A model generated the notes under the pieces. That model saw only the letters and a list, made by a program, of their open reading frames with translations. It had not been told where the DNA came from and ran no database searches. From positions 1 to 64,000 of the forward strand of contig AZWL01000006.1 in assembly GCA_000514715.1 (NCBI GenBank): DNA of 64,000 nt, given 5' to 3'. How positions within the stretch are numbered: the first letter of the stretch is position 1; every line of letters starts with the position of its first letter. Made by a program: the position numbers and the translations under genes. Origin of the DNA: Streptomyces sp. CNH099. Lineage in GTDB: Bacteria; Actinomycetota; Actinomycetes; Streptomycetales; Streptomycetaceae. Shown here piece by piece: positions 27,346 through 35,880 of this stretch.

Positions 27346-29239
27346 TCCGTTCCTCCACGACCAGCGAGCCGTGCCCCGCGTCGTAGCGGTAGACCTCGTG
27401 CGGATGGCCGCGCTCCGTCAGCCGCGCGATGTAGTTCTCCACCTGCCGGATCGGGCACCGCGGGTCGTTGACCCCCGCGGAGACGAACACGGGTGCCCGC
27501 ACCTCGTCCACGTACGTCAGCGGGGACGACGCGGCGTAGCGCTCCGGGACGTCGTCCGGCGAGCCGCCCATCAGCGTGCGGTCCATCGCCTTCAGGGCCT
27601 CCATCTCGTCCTCGTACGCCGCGACGTAGTCCGCGAGGGGCACCGCGGCCAGGCCCAGCGCCCAGCTGTCCGGCTGCGTGCCGAGGGCGAGGAGCGTCAG
27701 ATACCCGCCCCAGGAGCCGCCGCCGATCACCAGCCGCTCCGGGTCCGCGAGCCCGGAGGTGACGGCCCACTCGCGCACCGCCGCGATGTCCTCCAGCTCG
27801 ATGAGCCCGACCCGGTGCTTGAGCGCGTCGGTCCACTCCCGGCCGTAGCCGGTGGAGCCGCGGTAGTTGACCCGGACGACGGCGAAGCCGTGGTCGACCC
27901 AGGCCGCCGGGCCGGCCGCGAAGGCGTCGCTGTCCTGCCACGTCGGCCCGCCGTGCACGTCGAACAGGCAGGGGAACGGGCCCTCGCCCGCCGGCTGCTG
28001 CACCAGCGCGTGGATCCGCCCGCCGGGCCCGTCGACCCAGGCGTCCGTCACGGGGACCGAGCGCGGTGCCGCGGGCCCCGGCGGCTGCAGCACCACGGCC
28101 CCGCCGGCGGACCGCACCTGCGGCGGCTCCGCGCCCGACGACCAGTGGAACTCCACCGTGCCGTCCGGCCGCGCCGTCGCCCCCGAGATCGTCCCCGGCG
28201 GGGTCTCCACCCGGGTCAGCGTGCCGGAGCCGGCACCCTCCAGCCCGTACCGCCACAGCTCGCTGCGCGCCTGGTACGTGTGCAGCACGAGCAGCGCGCT
28301 GCCGTCCGGATACCACTCCGCCGAGACGTCCCCCGGCAGGTCCAGCTCCGGCTCCCGGGTCTGTCCGGTGACCGGGTCCCAGATCATCGGCTCCCACCGG
28401 CCGCGCCGCTGGTGCCCGACGAGCAGCCGCGTGTCGCCGGCCACCGGCGCGAAGCCCAGCACCTCCAGACCCAGCTCCTTCCGGCCGCCCTTCGTGTCGT
28501 CCAGCTCGGCGACCACCGCCTCCCCGGCGGGGGCGCCGCCGACCCGCAGCACGCGCAGGGCGGCGTGCATCGCGTCGCCGTGCTCGGTGTGCTCGACGGC
28601 GAGCAGCGCGCCGTCGTGCGAGAGGCCGCCGACGGCGGCGGACTCCCGGTGCCGGTAGATCTCGCTGGACTCGCCGCCGGGCCGGACGAGGTGGATCGTC
28701 GTGCCCGTCTCCTCCGTGGACCGGCCGACCACCGCCGTGCCGTCCCGGCCGAGCGCGAGGCCCGCCGAGTACGCCGGGGGGAGGCCGGGCGTCGCGGCCC
28801 GGTCCTGCCCGGGGGCGGCGCCGGCGAACGGCTGCCGCCGCCACACCCCGAACTCGTCCCCGTCCGTGTCGCAGAACCACCACACCCACGCGCCGTCGGG
28901 TGTCAGCGCGCCGTCCGTCGTGCCGTTCGGCCGGTCGGTGATCTGGCGGACGCCGCCCGTGCGGCGGTCCCAGGCGTACAGCTCGAACGTGCCCGTCACG
29001 TTCGACACGTACAGCGCGCGGTCCGGCGCGTCCTCCGCCCACCCGGGCAGGCCGATCCGCGGCGCCCGGAACCGCTGCTCCCACACCGGCGCCGCGCCCG
29101 CCGGGGCGCGGTCACCGCCGTCCCCGTAACCCCCGCTGTCTTCCCCGTCGCCTCCGTGGTCCACGCCGTCTCCGTGACCGGCGCCGCCGCTCGCGCCGCC
29201 GCCGGTCCGTCCCGCCTTGCCCCCGTCGATCTCGCTCAT
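27209..29239 (-). CDS. S9-family prolyl oligopeptidase-like serine peptidase
   Basis: The protein has about 676 residues. The N-terminal 35 residues are Gly/Asp-rich. A beta-propeller follows (about 45-385, repeats such as LYVSNVTGTFELYAWDRRTG). The alpha/beta-hydrolase domain (about 400-650) has nucleophile Ser in GGGSWGGYLTL, Asp in SAGVNDPRCP and His in YDAGHGS, and the oxyanion region DVHGGPTWQDSD is intact. No signal peptide is visible, so it should act in the cytoplasm on peptides. The tail is Pro/Asp/Arg-rich and lies in the overlap with SURF1. Two DnaA-box-like sites lie within 80 bp upstream of ATG 29239. Confidence 0.9.
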   Translation of the reverse strand: MSEIDGGKAGRTGGGASGGAGHGDGVDHGGDGEDSGGYGDGGDRAPAGAAPVWEQRFRAPRIGLPGWAEDAPDRALYVSNVTGTFELYAWDRRTGGVRQITDRPNGTTDGALTPDGAWVWWFCDTDGDEFGVWRRQPFAGAAPGQDRAATPGLPPAYSAGLALGRDGTAVVGRSTEETGTTIHLVRPGGESSEIYRHRESAAVGGLSHDGALLAVEHTEHGDAMHAALRVLRVGGAPAGEAVVAELDDTKGGRKELGLEVLGFAPVAGDTRLLVGHQRRGRWEPMIWDPVTGQTREPELDLPGDVSAEWYPDGSALLVLHTYQARSELWRYGLEGAGSGTLTRVETPPGTISGATARPDGTVEFHWSSGAEPPQVRSAGGAVVLQPPGPAAPRSVPVTDAWVDGPGGRIHALVQQPAGEGPFPCLFDVHGGPTWQDSDAFAAGPAAWVDHGFAVVRVNYRGSTGYGREWTDALKHRVGLIELEDIAAVREWAVTSGLADPERLVIGGGSWGGYLTLLALGTQPDSWALGLAAVPLADYVAAYEDEMEALKAMDRTLMGGSPDDVPERYAASSPLTYVDEVRAPVFVSAGVNDPRCPIRQVENYIARLTERGHPHEVYRYDAGHGSLVVEERIRQLRLELDFVRRHLLPEPAAPRPDPDPAPRPDPDDRGAPRERGR

Positions 29240-29290
29240 GCCGACATTCTGCGGCCTCGCCGGAGCCGGGCGGAGTCCGCAGCGCCAATC

Positions 29291-29317
29291 TGTGGATAAC
29301 TGCACAGTTGTGGATAA
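29291..29317 (-). promoter_or_regulatory. Pair of DnaA-box-like sites, 18 bp apart
   Basis: TGTGGATAA occurs at 29291-29299 and 29309-29317, i.e. two TTATCCACA boxes on the minus strand as direct repeats with a 9-bp gap. They are perfect matches to the classic bacterial DnaA box. They lie between the methyltransferase stop and the S9 peptidase start. DnaA binding is inferred. Confidence 0.65.
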
Positions 29318-29345
29318 AACCCCGAACGGCGCCCCACCGCCCGGC

Positions 29346-30650
29346 CTACGGCCGCACGCCCGACACCGCGTACTCGAAGAGGGCCTTGTTGCTGTTCCGC
29401 TTCCGGATGACCTCCACCTCGACCCCCGCGAAGCCCGCCTCGCGGAGTAACGCCGCGTACCACTCCTGCGCCGGTACCTGGTTCCCGTAGAAGGTGGAGT
29501 TGCCGATCACGTAGACCGCCCGGCCGCCGCCGCGCACGTTCTTGTACGCGGCCCGGAAGTGCATCCACATGTCGTGCACGTACTTGCCCACGTAGTTGGC
29601 CAGCAGCGGCCCGTTCCGCCCGCCGTCCGCGCGGATCGCCGCCTGGGCCCGCGCCAGCTCGCCCGCGACCGGCTCCGGCACCCCCGCGGCCGCCGGGCCC
29701 GGCGGGCGCCAGGCCCGCACGCGCGACGTGGCCGCGCCCCAGGTGCCGCCGATCGCCTGCCAGTCCAGCCGGCCCGCGTCCTCCGCCCGCCGCAGGTGCC
29801 GCATCCAGTACATGTACGGGCGCAGCTCGCGGATGTACGACATGCGGTTCACGTACGGCGGCGAGGTCAGCAGCAGGTCGCAGGGGGTGAGCCGGCCGGC
29901 GGCGGGCAGCATGTCGCGCGAGTCGCCGTACAGCACGCGGGCCGTGCCGGGCAGCGGGGTCGCGGCGCTCGCGAGCGTGGTGCCGGCCTCGCGCCGGAAG
30001 GCCTCCAGCACGGCGCGGGCGGCGTCGGGGTCGAGCGGCTGCGCGGCCCCGCCCGTCCCGCCCGCCGTGGCTTCCGTGCCCGCCTCCGGCTCCTCCTTGA
30101 AGGACATGCTCTGGTGGTTGAACGCCGCGTTGCTCGACGCGATCAGCGTCCGGCAGAACGCCACGTCCAGCAGGTCCCGCCCGCCCGGCGGCAGCCCGCC
30201 GGCCGTGACGTCCAGCGCCCGGCGCACCGCCTTCAGCGCGTCCAGCGCGCTCCGCGCCCACCACCGGCCGATGTTGTGCAGCTCGGGCTGCCACAGCGCG
30301 CCGGCCTCCGGCAGCAGCTCCCCGGCGCGGTGCAGCAGCGGCGCGAGCGCCCGCCGGGTCTCGTGCAGGTGCTCCGGCGCGTACGCGGCCGTCTTCGTCT
30401 TCCCCAGCCAGATCAGGAACGGGTTCACGTCCAGCGACTGCCCCGTCAGCCCGTGCTCGGCGGCGGCGAGCGGGGTGGTGCCGGTGCCGGAGAACGGGTC
30501 GGTGACGACGGACCCGGGCGGCATCTCGGCGGCGTAGCGGCGCACCAGGCTCACGGAGTAGGCGGGGGTCAGCCGGAGCCAGCCGTGGCGGCCGGCGCCG
30601 GCGTTGGCGCGGTAGGTGAGGTGCGCGTTCTGACGTGTGTCCGACCGCAT
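29346..30650 (-). CDS. Orphan DNA methyltransferase (N4-C/N6-A type)
   Basis: The 434-residue protein has the SAM-binding motif VVTDPFSGTGTTPLAAAEHG with acidic LDVNPF at about 50-80. The catalytic motif LLLTSPPYVNRMSYIREL is at about 277-294 and YVIGNSTFYG lies near 395. SPPY is typical of amino-methyltransferases acting on cytosine N4 or adenine N6. Motif I comes before motif IV, with a helical target-recognition-like insert between. No restriction endonuclease or specificity subunit is encoded nearby, so it is an orphan modification enzyme or part of an unrecognised system. ATG 30650. The target sequence cannot be read. Confidence 0.75.
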   Translation of the reverse strand: MRSDTRQNAHLTYRANAGAGRHGWLRLTPAYSVSLVRRYAAEMPPGSVVTDPFSGTGTTPLAAAEHGLTGQSLDVNPFLIWLGKTKTAAYAPEHLHETRRALAPLLHRAGELLPEAGALWQPELHNIGRWWARSALDALKAVRRALDVTAGGLPPGGRDLLDVAFCRTLIASSNAAFNHQSMSFKEEPEAGTEATAGGTGGAAQPLDPDAARAVLEAFRREAGTTLASAATPLPGTARVLYGDSRDMLPAAGRLTPCDLLLTSPPYVNRMSYIRELRPYMYWMRHLRRAEDAGRLDWQAIGGTWGAATSRVRAWRPPGPAAAGVPEPVAGELARAQAAIRADGGRNGPLLANYVGKYVHDMWMHFRAAYKNVRGGGRAVYVIGNSTFYGNQVPAQEWYAALLREAGFAGVEVEVIRKRNSNKALFEYAVSGVRP

Positions 30651-30876
30651 GCTCTCGCTCCCGCCGGTGAAGGGTGGGTGGGTAGCGTGGATCGTAGTGT
30701 GCGCCGACCGGCTGTCCGGCGGGAACGGGCAAGTCCCGCCGTACGGAACGAAGGGCGCCTCACCGTACGACCCGTGCGCACGGGTACGCGGCGGCCGCCC
30801 CCTCGCCGTACGCGAGAGGACGGCCGGTCGTCTTCTGACGGGGTTTCCCGTGCAACCTCCGCCGCGCTTTCGGAGG

Positions 30877-31482
30877 TCAGCCGCGTGCCGTCGCCTCCGC
30901 GTACCGCGCCGAGACGTCGTCCCAGTTCACCAGGTCCCAGAGCTTCTGGACGTAGTCGGGGCGGACGTTCTTGTACTGCAGGTAGTACGCGTGCTCCCAG
31001 GCGTCGAAGACCAGCAGCGGCGTGCTGCCCTGACCGACGTTGCCGTGGTGGTCGTAGACCTGTTCGACGATCAGCCGCTTGCCCAGGGGCTCCCACGCGA
31101 GCACGCCCCAGCCCGACCCCTGCACCGAGGCGGTCGCCGCGCTCAGCTGCTTCCGGAACGCCTCGAAGCCGCCCAGGTGCTCGTCGATCGCGTCGGCGAG
31201 GGCGCCGTCGGGGCGGTCGCCGCCGTCCGGGGAGAGGTTCTCCCAGAAGATCGTGTGCAGGACGTGCCCGGAGAGGTTGAAGGCGTAGGTCTTCTCCAGC
31301 CCGACCAGGTTGCCGAACTGCTCCTTGTCGCGCGCCTCGGCGAGCTGCTCCAGCGTGTCGTTGGCGCCCTTGACGTAGGCGGCGTGGTGCTTGGCGTGGT
31401 GCAGTTCGAGGATCTGCCCGGTGATGGCGGGCTCCAGCGCGGCGTAGTCGTAGGGCAGATCCGGTAGCGCGTACGTGCTCAT
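30877..31482 (-). CDS. sodF: Iron superoxide dismutase
   Basis: The 201-residue Fe/Mn-type SOD has [20 protein letters not shown], the ligand region [22 protein letters not shown], the [20 protein letters not shown] ligand motif (Asp, His) and [20 protein letters not shown]. It converts cytoplasmic superoxide to oxygen and peroxide. In streptomycetes the Fe enzyme is repressed by the nickel regulator Nur when NiSOD is active. A Nur-like box lies about 55 bp upstream, which favours the sodF assignment. ATG 31482 has AAGGAG upstream. The metal is inferred, not proven. Confidence 0.92.
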   Translation of the reverse strand: MSTYALPDLPYDYAALEPAITGQILELHHAKHHAAYVKGANDTLEQLAEARDKEQFGNLVGLEKTYAFNLSGHVLHTIFWENLSPDGGDRPDGALADAIDEHLGGFEAFRKQLSAATASVQGSGWGVLAWEPLGKRLIVEQVYDHHGNVGQGSTPLLVFDAWEHAYYLQYKNVRPDYVQKLWDLVNWDDVSARYAEATARG

Positions 31483-31534
31483 GAGGCGCTGCTCCTTTCG
31501 TAGGACGTCCGTCCCGGATCAGCCTACGCGCTTA

Positions 31535-31551
31535 TTGCGAGATACTTGCAA
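31535..31551 (-). promoter_or_regulatory. Nur-like operator upstream of sodF
   Basis: TTGCGA-GATAC-TTGCAA is a 17-bp dyad fitting the Nur consensus as I remember it (tTGCaa-N5-ttGCAa), with one arm deviating. It sits 53-69 bp before the sodF start, where nickel-bound Nur would block transcription. Binding is inferred. Confidence 0.6.
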
Positions 31552-31718
31552 CAACTTCATGTGTGCATCAAGCTGGTTGTGTCGGGCGGGGCCCGGCGGT
31601 AGGCGATCGTCTTCCGCCGGTGCGCTCCGGCTACCTGTGCGCCGGGCCCCGCCCCCTCACGTCCTCGCCGGCCGCCGTCCGCCGGCGCGGGGGAAACGGT
31701 TCTGCCCGTACGGGCTCA

Positions 31719-31728
31719 CAAGCGCTTG
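31719..31728. promoter_or_regulatory. CAAGCGCTTG palindrome upstream of the PL8 lyase
   Basis: This perfect 10-bp palindrome lies 65 bp before the lyase start. Operators with a central CG dyad of this kind are typical of LacI-family sugar regulators. The regulator is not in the window, and the rest of the 310-bp sodF-lyase gap shows only the Nur-like box. Confidence 0.45.
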
Positions 31729-31792
31729 CCGGGGCATCCCCCATCTGCTTGACTCCGGCTGCCAGTGCCCCAACGCACCGGGGGAGGACCCC

Positions 31793-34366
31793 ATGGAGTT
31801 CACCCGCAGACGCCTGCTGTCCACCCTGCCCGCCGCCGGCCTGCTGGCGGTCCTCCCGACCCGCCCCGCCGCCGCGTCGGCGGACACCCGGGCCGCGGCC
31901 GCCGAAGGCGCCGCCCTCCTCCTCGCCCACACCCGCGCCGTCTTCGCCGGCACCCCCGAGGCCAACGCCCGCCCCGAGACCGCCGCCAAGGTCGCCGACC
32001 TCCACGAGACCGGCCGCGCCAACCTCGCCGCGATGGCCGACACCGGCGGCGCCACCGGCGAGTTGTTCGCCGGTGTCCCCCTCGGCACCAGCGACGTCAA
32101 CCTCGCCACCTCGTACCGCAAGCTCTACGAGATCGCCCTCGCCACCCGCGCCCCCGGCGGCGACCTCCACGGCGACGCCGACGCCCAGCGCCGCGTCGTC
32201 GACGGCCTGGTGTGGCTGCACGAGCGCTACTACGGCGACCAGTCCCAGGGCTACTACGGCAACTGGCACAACTGGGAGATCGGCATCTCCACCCACGTCG
32301 GCAAGACCCTCGCGCTCCTCGCCGACGTCCCCGGCGCCGTCCCCGCCGGCCTGGTCACGACGTACGTCGCGGCCATGGACGCGTACCTCCGCAACGGCAA
32401 GGACGGCGACGTCGACCTCGACTCCCGCTTCCACACCGGCGCCAACCTCGCCGACATCACCACCAACCGCATCATCCAGGGCGCCCTGCTCACGGCCTCC
32501 GCGGAGGGCGACGGCCAGGCCCGCATCGACAAGGCCCTCCAGGACCAGCTGACCGTCTTCGCGACCATCGACCCGTACGACATCCGGCACGGCAACACCG
32601 ACGGCTACTACGCCGACGGCTCGTTCATCCAGCACCACTCGGTCGCGTACACCGGCTCGTACGGCAAGGCGCTGCTCACGCGCGTCGTCCAGACGCTCAA
32701 GATCCTCGACGGCACCGGCTTCGCGAACACCGACGCGCTCGTGCCCGTCGTGCAGCGCTGGGTGCGCGACGGCTTCGCGCCGCTCATCTTCGAGGGCTGG
32801 ATGATGGAGGTCGTCAAGGGCCGCGCCGTCTCCCGCACGACCTCCGGCTACACCGACGTCGCCGTCGTCGTCGAGGCCGTCGTCGACCTCGCCGACTACG
32901 CCACCGGCGCGGACGCCGCCGCGCTCAAGAGCTACGTCAAGCACATCCGCGCCACCTCGCGCGCCGCGCTCGACCCCGCCCGGTTCGTCTCCCCCGTCAG
33001 CGTGGTGCGCTACGCCGACATCGTCGCCGACGACGCCGTCCCGCCCGCCGACCTCAACCCCGCCGCGCGCAGCGTCGCGTTCAACGCCATGGACCGGCAC
33101 GTCCACCGCCGCCCCGGCTTCGCCTTCGCGCTCGCCCGCAGCTCGGACCGCATCAGCAAGTACGAGTACATGAGCGGCGAGAACCTGATGCCCTGGTTCC
33201 AGGGCGACGGCGCGTACTACCTGTACCTCGCCGGCCAGGACCAGTCGCGCGCGTACGGCGTCGACTACTACACCGTCGTCTCCCCCTACGGCCTCGCCGG
33301 TGCCACCGCGCCCGTCGAACGGCGCGGCACCGTCCCGGAGCTGTACGGCGGCAGTCTCTGGTACGAGAACCCCGGCCACCCGCTGAACTTCACCTCGTCC
33401 TCCGAGTCGCAGAACACGTACGTCTACTTCCCGCGCGGCACCAACCGCCACTCCGGCGGCGCCGTCCTCGGCGCGTACGGCACGGCCTCGATGGTGCAGT
33501 CCGACGACGTCGCCTATGCCGAACGCGGCATCCTCCCGGACGACTTCGTCGTCTACCGCAACGCGACCGCCACCAAGTCGTGGTTCATGCTCGACGACGA
33601 GATCGTCGTCCTCGCCGCCGGCGTCGGCGACCGGGCCGGACGCACAGTGACTACTACCGTCGACGCCCGTACCGCGGACCCGGCCGCCGCCGTCACCGTC
33701 ACCGGCGCGCGCCGCGACGGCCGCGCCTGGGAGGGCCCGGGCACGGCCGACCTGCGCTGGCTGCGTTACGCGGACGCGGCGGAGGGCACCGCCGTCGGGT
33801 ACGTCTTCCTCGACGCCCCGCGCGTCCGGGTCGGCCTGGAGGACGTCACGCGCAGCCGCCGCGTCGTACGGACCCGGAACCCGGACACGGCGGTGACCCG
33901 CACGGTGTTCAGCGCCACCGTCGACCACGAGCCCCGGCGCGGGCCCGCGCGCCTCGCGTACGCGCTGGTGCCGCACGCCTCCGCCGGGCGGCTGGACGCG
34001 TACCGCCGCCGCGGCCCGCTCACCGTGACCGCCAACTCCCCGCGGCTGCAGGCCGTCCGCCACTCCGGCCTCCGCCTGACCGCCGCCCACGCCTTCACCC
34101 CCGGCCGCCACGACACCGCGGGCCTGAGCATCGACGGCCCGGCCTCGGTGCTCGTACGGACCGGGGACGACGGGCGCGTGGGCGTGGCCGTCGCGGACCC
34201 GACGACGGACCGCGACACCGTCACCGTGGTGCTGCGCGGGCGGCCGCTGCGGAAGGCCGCGGGCGACGACGGGGTCCGGGTGAGCCGGGTGCCCGGGGGG
34301 ACGCGGCTCGTGGTGGACACGCACCACGCGTACGGCAGGAGCCTGACGGTCACCCTGGAGCGTTAG
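31793..34366 (+). CDS. Secreted polysaccharide lyase family 8 enzyme
   Basis: The protein has about 857 residues. A Tat-like signal (FTRRRLLSTLPAAGLLAVLP) ends near AAA-SAD. The alpha/alpha-toroid catalytic domain contains Asn in GNWHNWEIGIS, His and Tyr in DGSFIQHHSVAYTGSYGKAL, and a later MSGENLMPWFQGDGAYYLYL. The beta-sandwich domains with a galactose-mutarotase-like fold follow (about 380-857). PL8 enzymes beta-eliminate hyaluronan, chondroitin or xanthan. The substrate is not decidable from motifs. ATG 31793 has GGGGGAGG upstream. A LacI-type palindrome precedes it, suggesting sugar-responsive control. Confidence 0.9.
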   Translation: MEFTRRRLLSTLPAAGLLAVLPTRPAAASADTRAAAAEGAALLLAHTRAVFAGTPEANARPETAAKVADLHETGRANLAAMADTGGATGELFAGVPLGTSDVNLATSYRKLYEIALATRAPGGDLHGDADAQRRVVDGLVWLHERYYGDQSQGYYGNWHNWEIGISTHVGKTLALLADVPGAVPAGLVTTYVAAMDAYLRNGKDGDVDLDSRFHTGANLADITTNRIIQGALLTASAEGDGQARIDKALQDQLTVFATIDPYDIRHGNTDGYYADGSFIQHHSVAYTGSYGKALLTRVVQTLKILDGTGFANTDALVPVVQRWVRDGFAPLIFEGWMMEVVKGRAVSRTTSGYTDVAVVVEAVVDLADYATGADAAALKSYVKHIRATSRAALDPARFVSPVSVVRYADIVADDAVPPADLNPAARSVAFNAMDRHVHRRPGFAFALARSSDRISKYEYMSGENLMPWFQGDGAYYLYLAGQDQSRAYGVDYYTVVSPYGLAGATAPVERRGTVPELYGGSLWYENPGHPLNFTSSSESQNTYVYFPRGTNRHSGGAVLGAYGTASMVQSDDVAYAERGILPDDFVVYRNATATKSWFMLDDEIVVLAAGVGDRAGRTVTTTVDARTADPAAAVTVTGARRDGRAWEGPGTADLRWLRYADAAEGTAVGYVFLDAPRVRVGLEDVTRSRRVVRTRNPDTAVTRTVFSATVDHEPRRGPARLAYALVPHASAGRLDAYRRRGPLTVTANSPRLQAVRHSGLRLTAAHAFTPGRHDTAGLSIDGPASVLVRTGDDGRVGVAVADPTTDRDTVTVVLRGRPLRKAAGDDGVRVSRVPGGTRLVVDTHHAYGRSLTVTLER

Positions 34367-34492
34367 GGCCCGCCCGGGCGGTCGGCCGGGGTACCTCGTC
34401 CGGTTCGGGGGCATGTGCGCGGAGGTGGTCGGGTCTACCCTGGGATGACAGGGGCTCGTGCAGGGGGCGCCCGGCCCGACCGGGGAGGACGA

Positions 34493-35038
34493 GTGGCTGA
34501 GTTGTTCTTACGCGGCCTGAGCCGGTGGCAGGCGGAAGCGCAGCGCGAGGCCGTGGCGGACGTCTACGTCGCGTCGTACAACGGCCCGGCGGGCGGCGCG
34601 GCACCGGAGCGGGAGCGCTTCCTGCGGCGGCTCGAAGACCACGTGCAGCGGCCGGGCTTCGAGATGGTGCTGGCCGGCGGCGACCGCCCGGTGGGCTGCG
34701 CGTACGGGTTCCGGGCCGACCGCTCCGGCGTGTGGTGGCCGGACTTCCCGGAGGGCCCGCCGCTGGCGCTGACGGAGGTCACCGCGTCCCCGCGGGCGTT
34801 CGTGGTGGCGGAGCTGATGGTGGTCCCCGACCAGCGCCGCCGGCACATCGCCACCCGCCTGCAGCAGCACCTGCTGGCCCGCTGGACCCCGTCCCCGGCG
34901 GTGGCGCTGTTCCCCCAGGACAACGCGGCGGCGGGCGCGGCCTACCGCACGTGGGGCTGGACCAGAACCGGCAACCTCCACCCGATCCCCCCGACCCCGC
35001 CGCTGGCCCTCTGGACGCACCACCGCCCGCTGAACTGA
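34493..35038 (+). CDS. GNAT-family N-acetyltransferase
   Basis: The 181-residue protein has a GNAT core: PVGCAYGFRADRSGVWWPDF, then VVAELMVVPDQRRRHIATRL with the acetyl-CoA pyrophosphate-binding Q/R-x-x-G/A loop (Ala-Thr-Arg here), and ALFPQDNAAAGAAYRTWGWT near the end. The acceptor is unknown. GTG 34493 is preceded by GGGGAGG. Codon 6 is TTA (34508-34510), which in streptomycetes is read only by the bldA tRNA and so ties expression to development. It follows the lyase gene by 127 bp. Confidence 0.8.
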   Translation: MAELFLRGLSRWQAEAQREAVADVYVASYNGPAGGAAPERERFLRRLEDHVQRPGFEMVLAGGDRPVGCAYGFRADRSGVWWPDFPEGPPLALTEVTASPRAFVVAELMVVPDQRRRHIATRLQQHLLARWTPSPAVALFPQDNAAAGAAYRTWGWTRTGNLHPIPPTPPLALWTHHRPLN

Positions 35039-35169
35039 CCCCGGGGGCGGGGAGGTCCGGGCGGGGAGATCCGGCCGTTCCCGGCCCGGGCGGCGGCCGT
35101 GAGCCGGAGGGGAAGCGGCACCGCCGAAATTCACCCGGAAGGGGCGAATAAAGTGCGGAGGGCGTAGAA

Positions 35170-35772
35170 GTGGCTACGCTCTGTCGCGTGCCGGGTACCC
35201 ACGTTGCCTCACTGCCGCGGCTCTGCCGTGCCGTGACCGCTCTTCTCGCGGGGCTGGCGATCGTCGTGCTGGCGCCGGTGTTCGCGTGCGCGGGTGCCGG
35301 TACGGCGCACCACGAGGGCGGGGAGAGCCCGCGGGGGAGCGCGTCGGCGGTGGTGTCGGCGCCGGGGGCGTACGCGGGGGTGCAGCGGGGCGGCGCGGTC
35401 GCCGGTGCCGCCGGGGAACGCGCCGGTGGTGCCGCGGACGACCCCGGCCCTCTGGCCGCCGCCCGGCCCGTCGGCGACGACCTCGCCCACCTCGCGGACC
35501 ACGTCGCGGACCACCTTGACGGCCATCTCGACGGCCACCGCGGCCACACCGACTGCCGCGAGCCCTGCTGCGAACCCGCCACCGCCCTCCCCGACGCCGT
35601 CGTACGCGACGACTCCCCCGCCTTCGCCGCCCACCCCGGCCCCGCGGCCCCCGCCGCCGCCCACCCCGCGCCGGGGGCCGCCGCCGGCCGCCCCGCGCTC
35701 CCGTCCGCCGGCCCCCGCCCGGCGGTCCCCGGCCCCGCCCTCCTCCGCCTGGTCTGCGTCAGCCGTACGTGA
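35170..35772 (+). CDS. Membrane-anchored or secreted His-rich protein
   Basis: The 200-residue protein has an N-terminal hydrophobic segment (AVTALLAGLAIVVLAPVFAC, about 21-40) that could be a signal or anchor. A Gly/Ala linker follows, then HLADHVADHLDGHLDGHRGH (about 106-125) and CREPCCEP. The histidines recur every 4 residues, which would line one face of a helix and suggests metal binding (inference). The C-terminal 60 residues are Pro/Ala-rich. GTG 35170 has GGAGGG seven bases upstream. It precedes the PLP enzyme gene by 108 bp. I recognise no named family. Confidence 0.6.
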   Translation: MATLCRVPGTHVASLPRLCRAVTALLAGLAIVVLAPVFACAGAGTAHHEGGESPRGSASAVVSAPGAYAGVQRGGAVAGAAGERAGGAADDPGPLAAARPVGDDLAHLADHVADHLDGHLDGHRGHTDCREPCCEPATALPDAVVRDDSPAFAAHPGPAAPAAAHPAPGAAAGRPALPSAGPRPAVPGPALLRLVCVSRT

Positions 35773-35880
35773 CGGCCCCCGCGCGCGCCGCCGCCCCACC
35801 CGCGCCGCGCGCCCGCCGCCCCCCCACGCACGTACGCGCACACCCGGCCCCGCACCCGCGCGGCCGCGGAAGGACCGCCC

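Noticed and set aside
31631..34414. A 927-codon minus-strand frame
   Set aside because: It is antisense to the PL8 lyase, with a Val/Gly/Asp-rich composition typical of reverse shadows.
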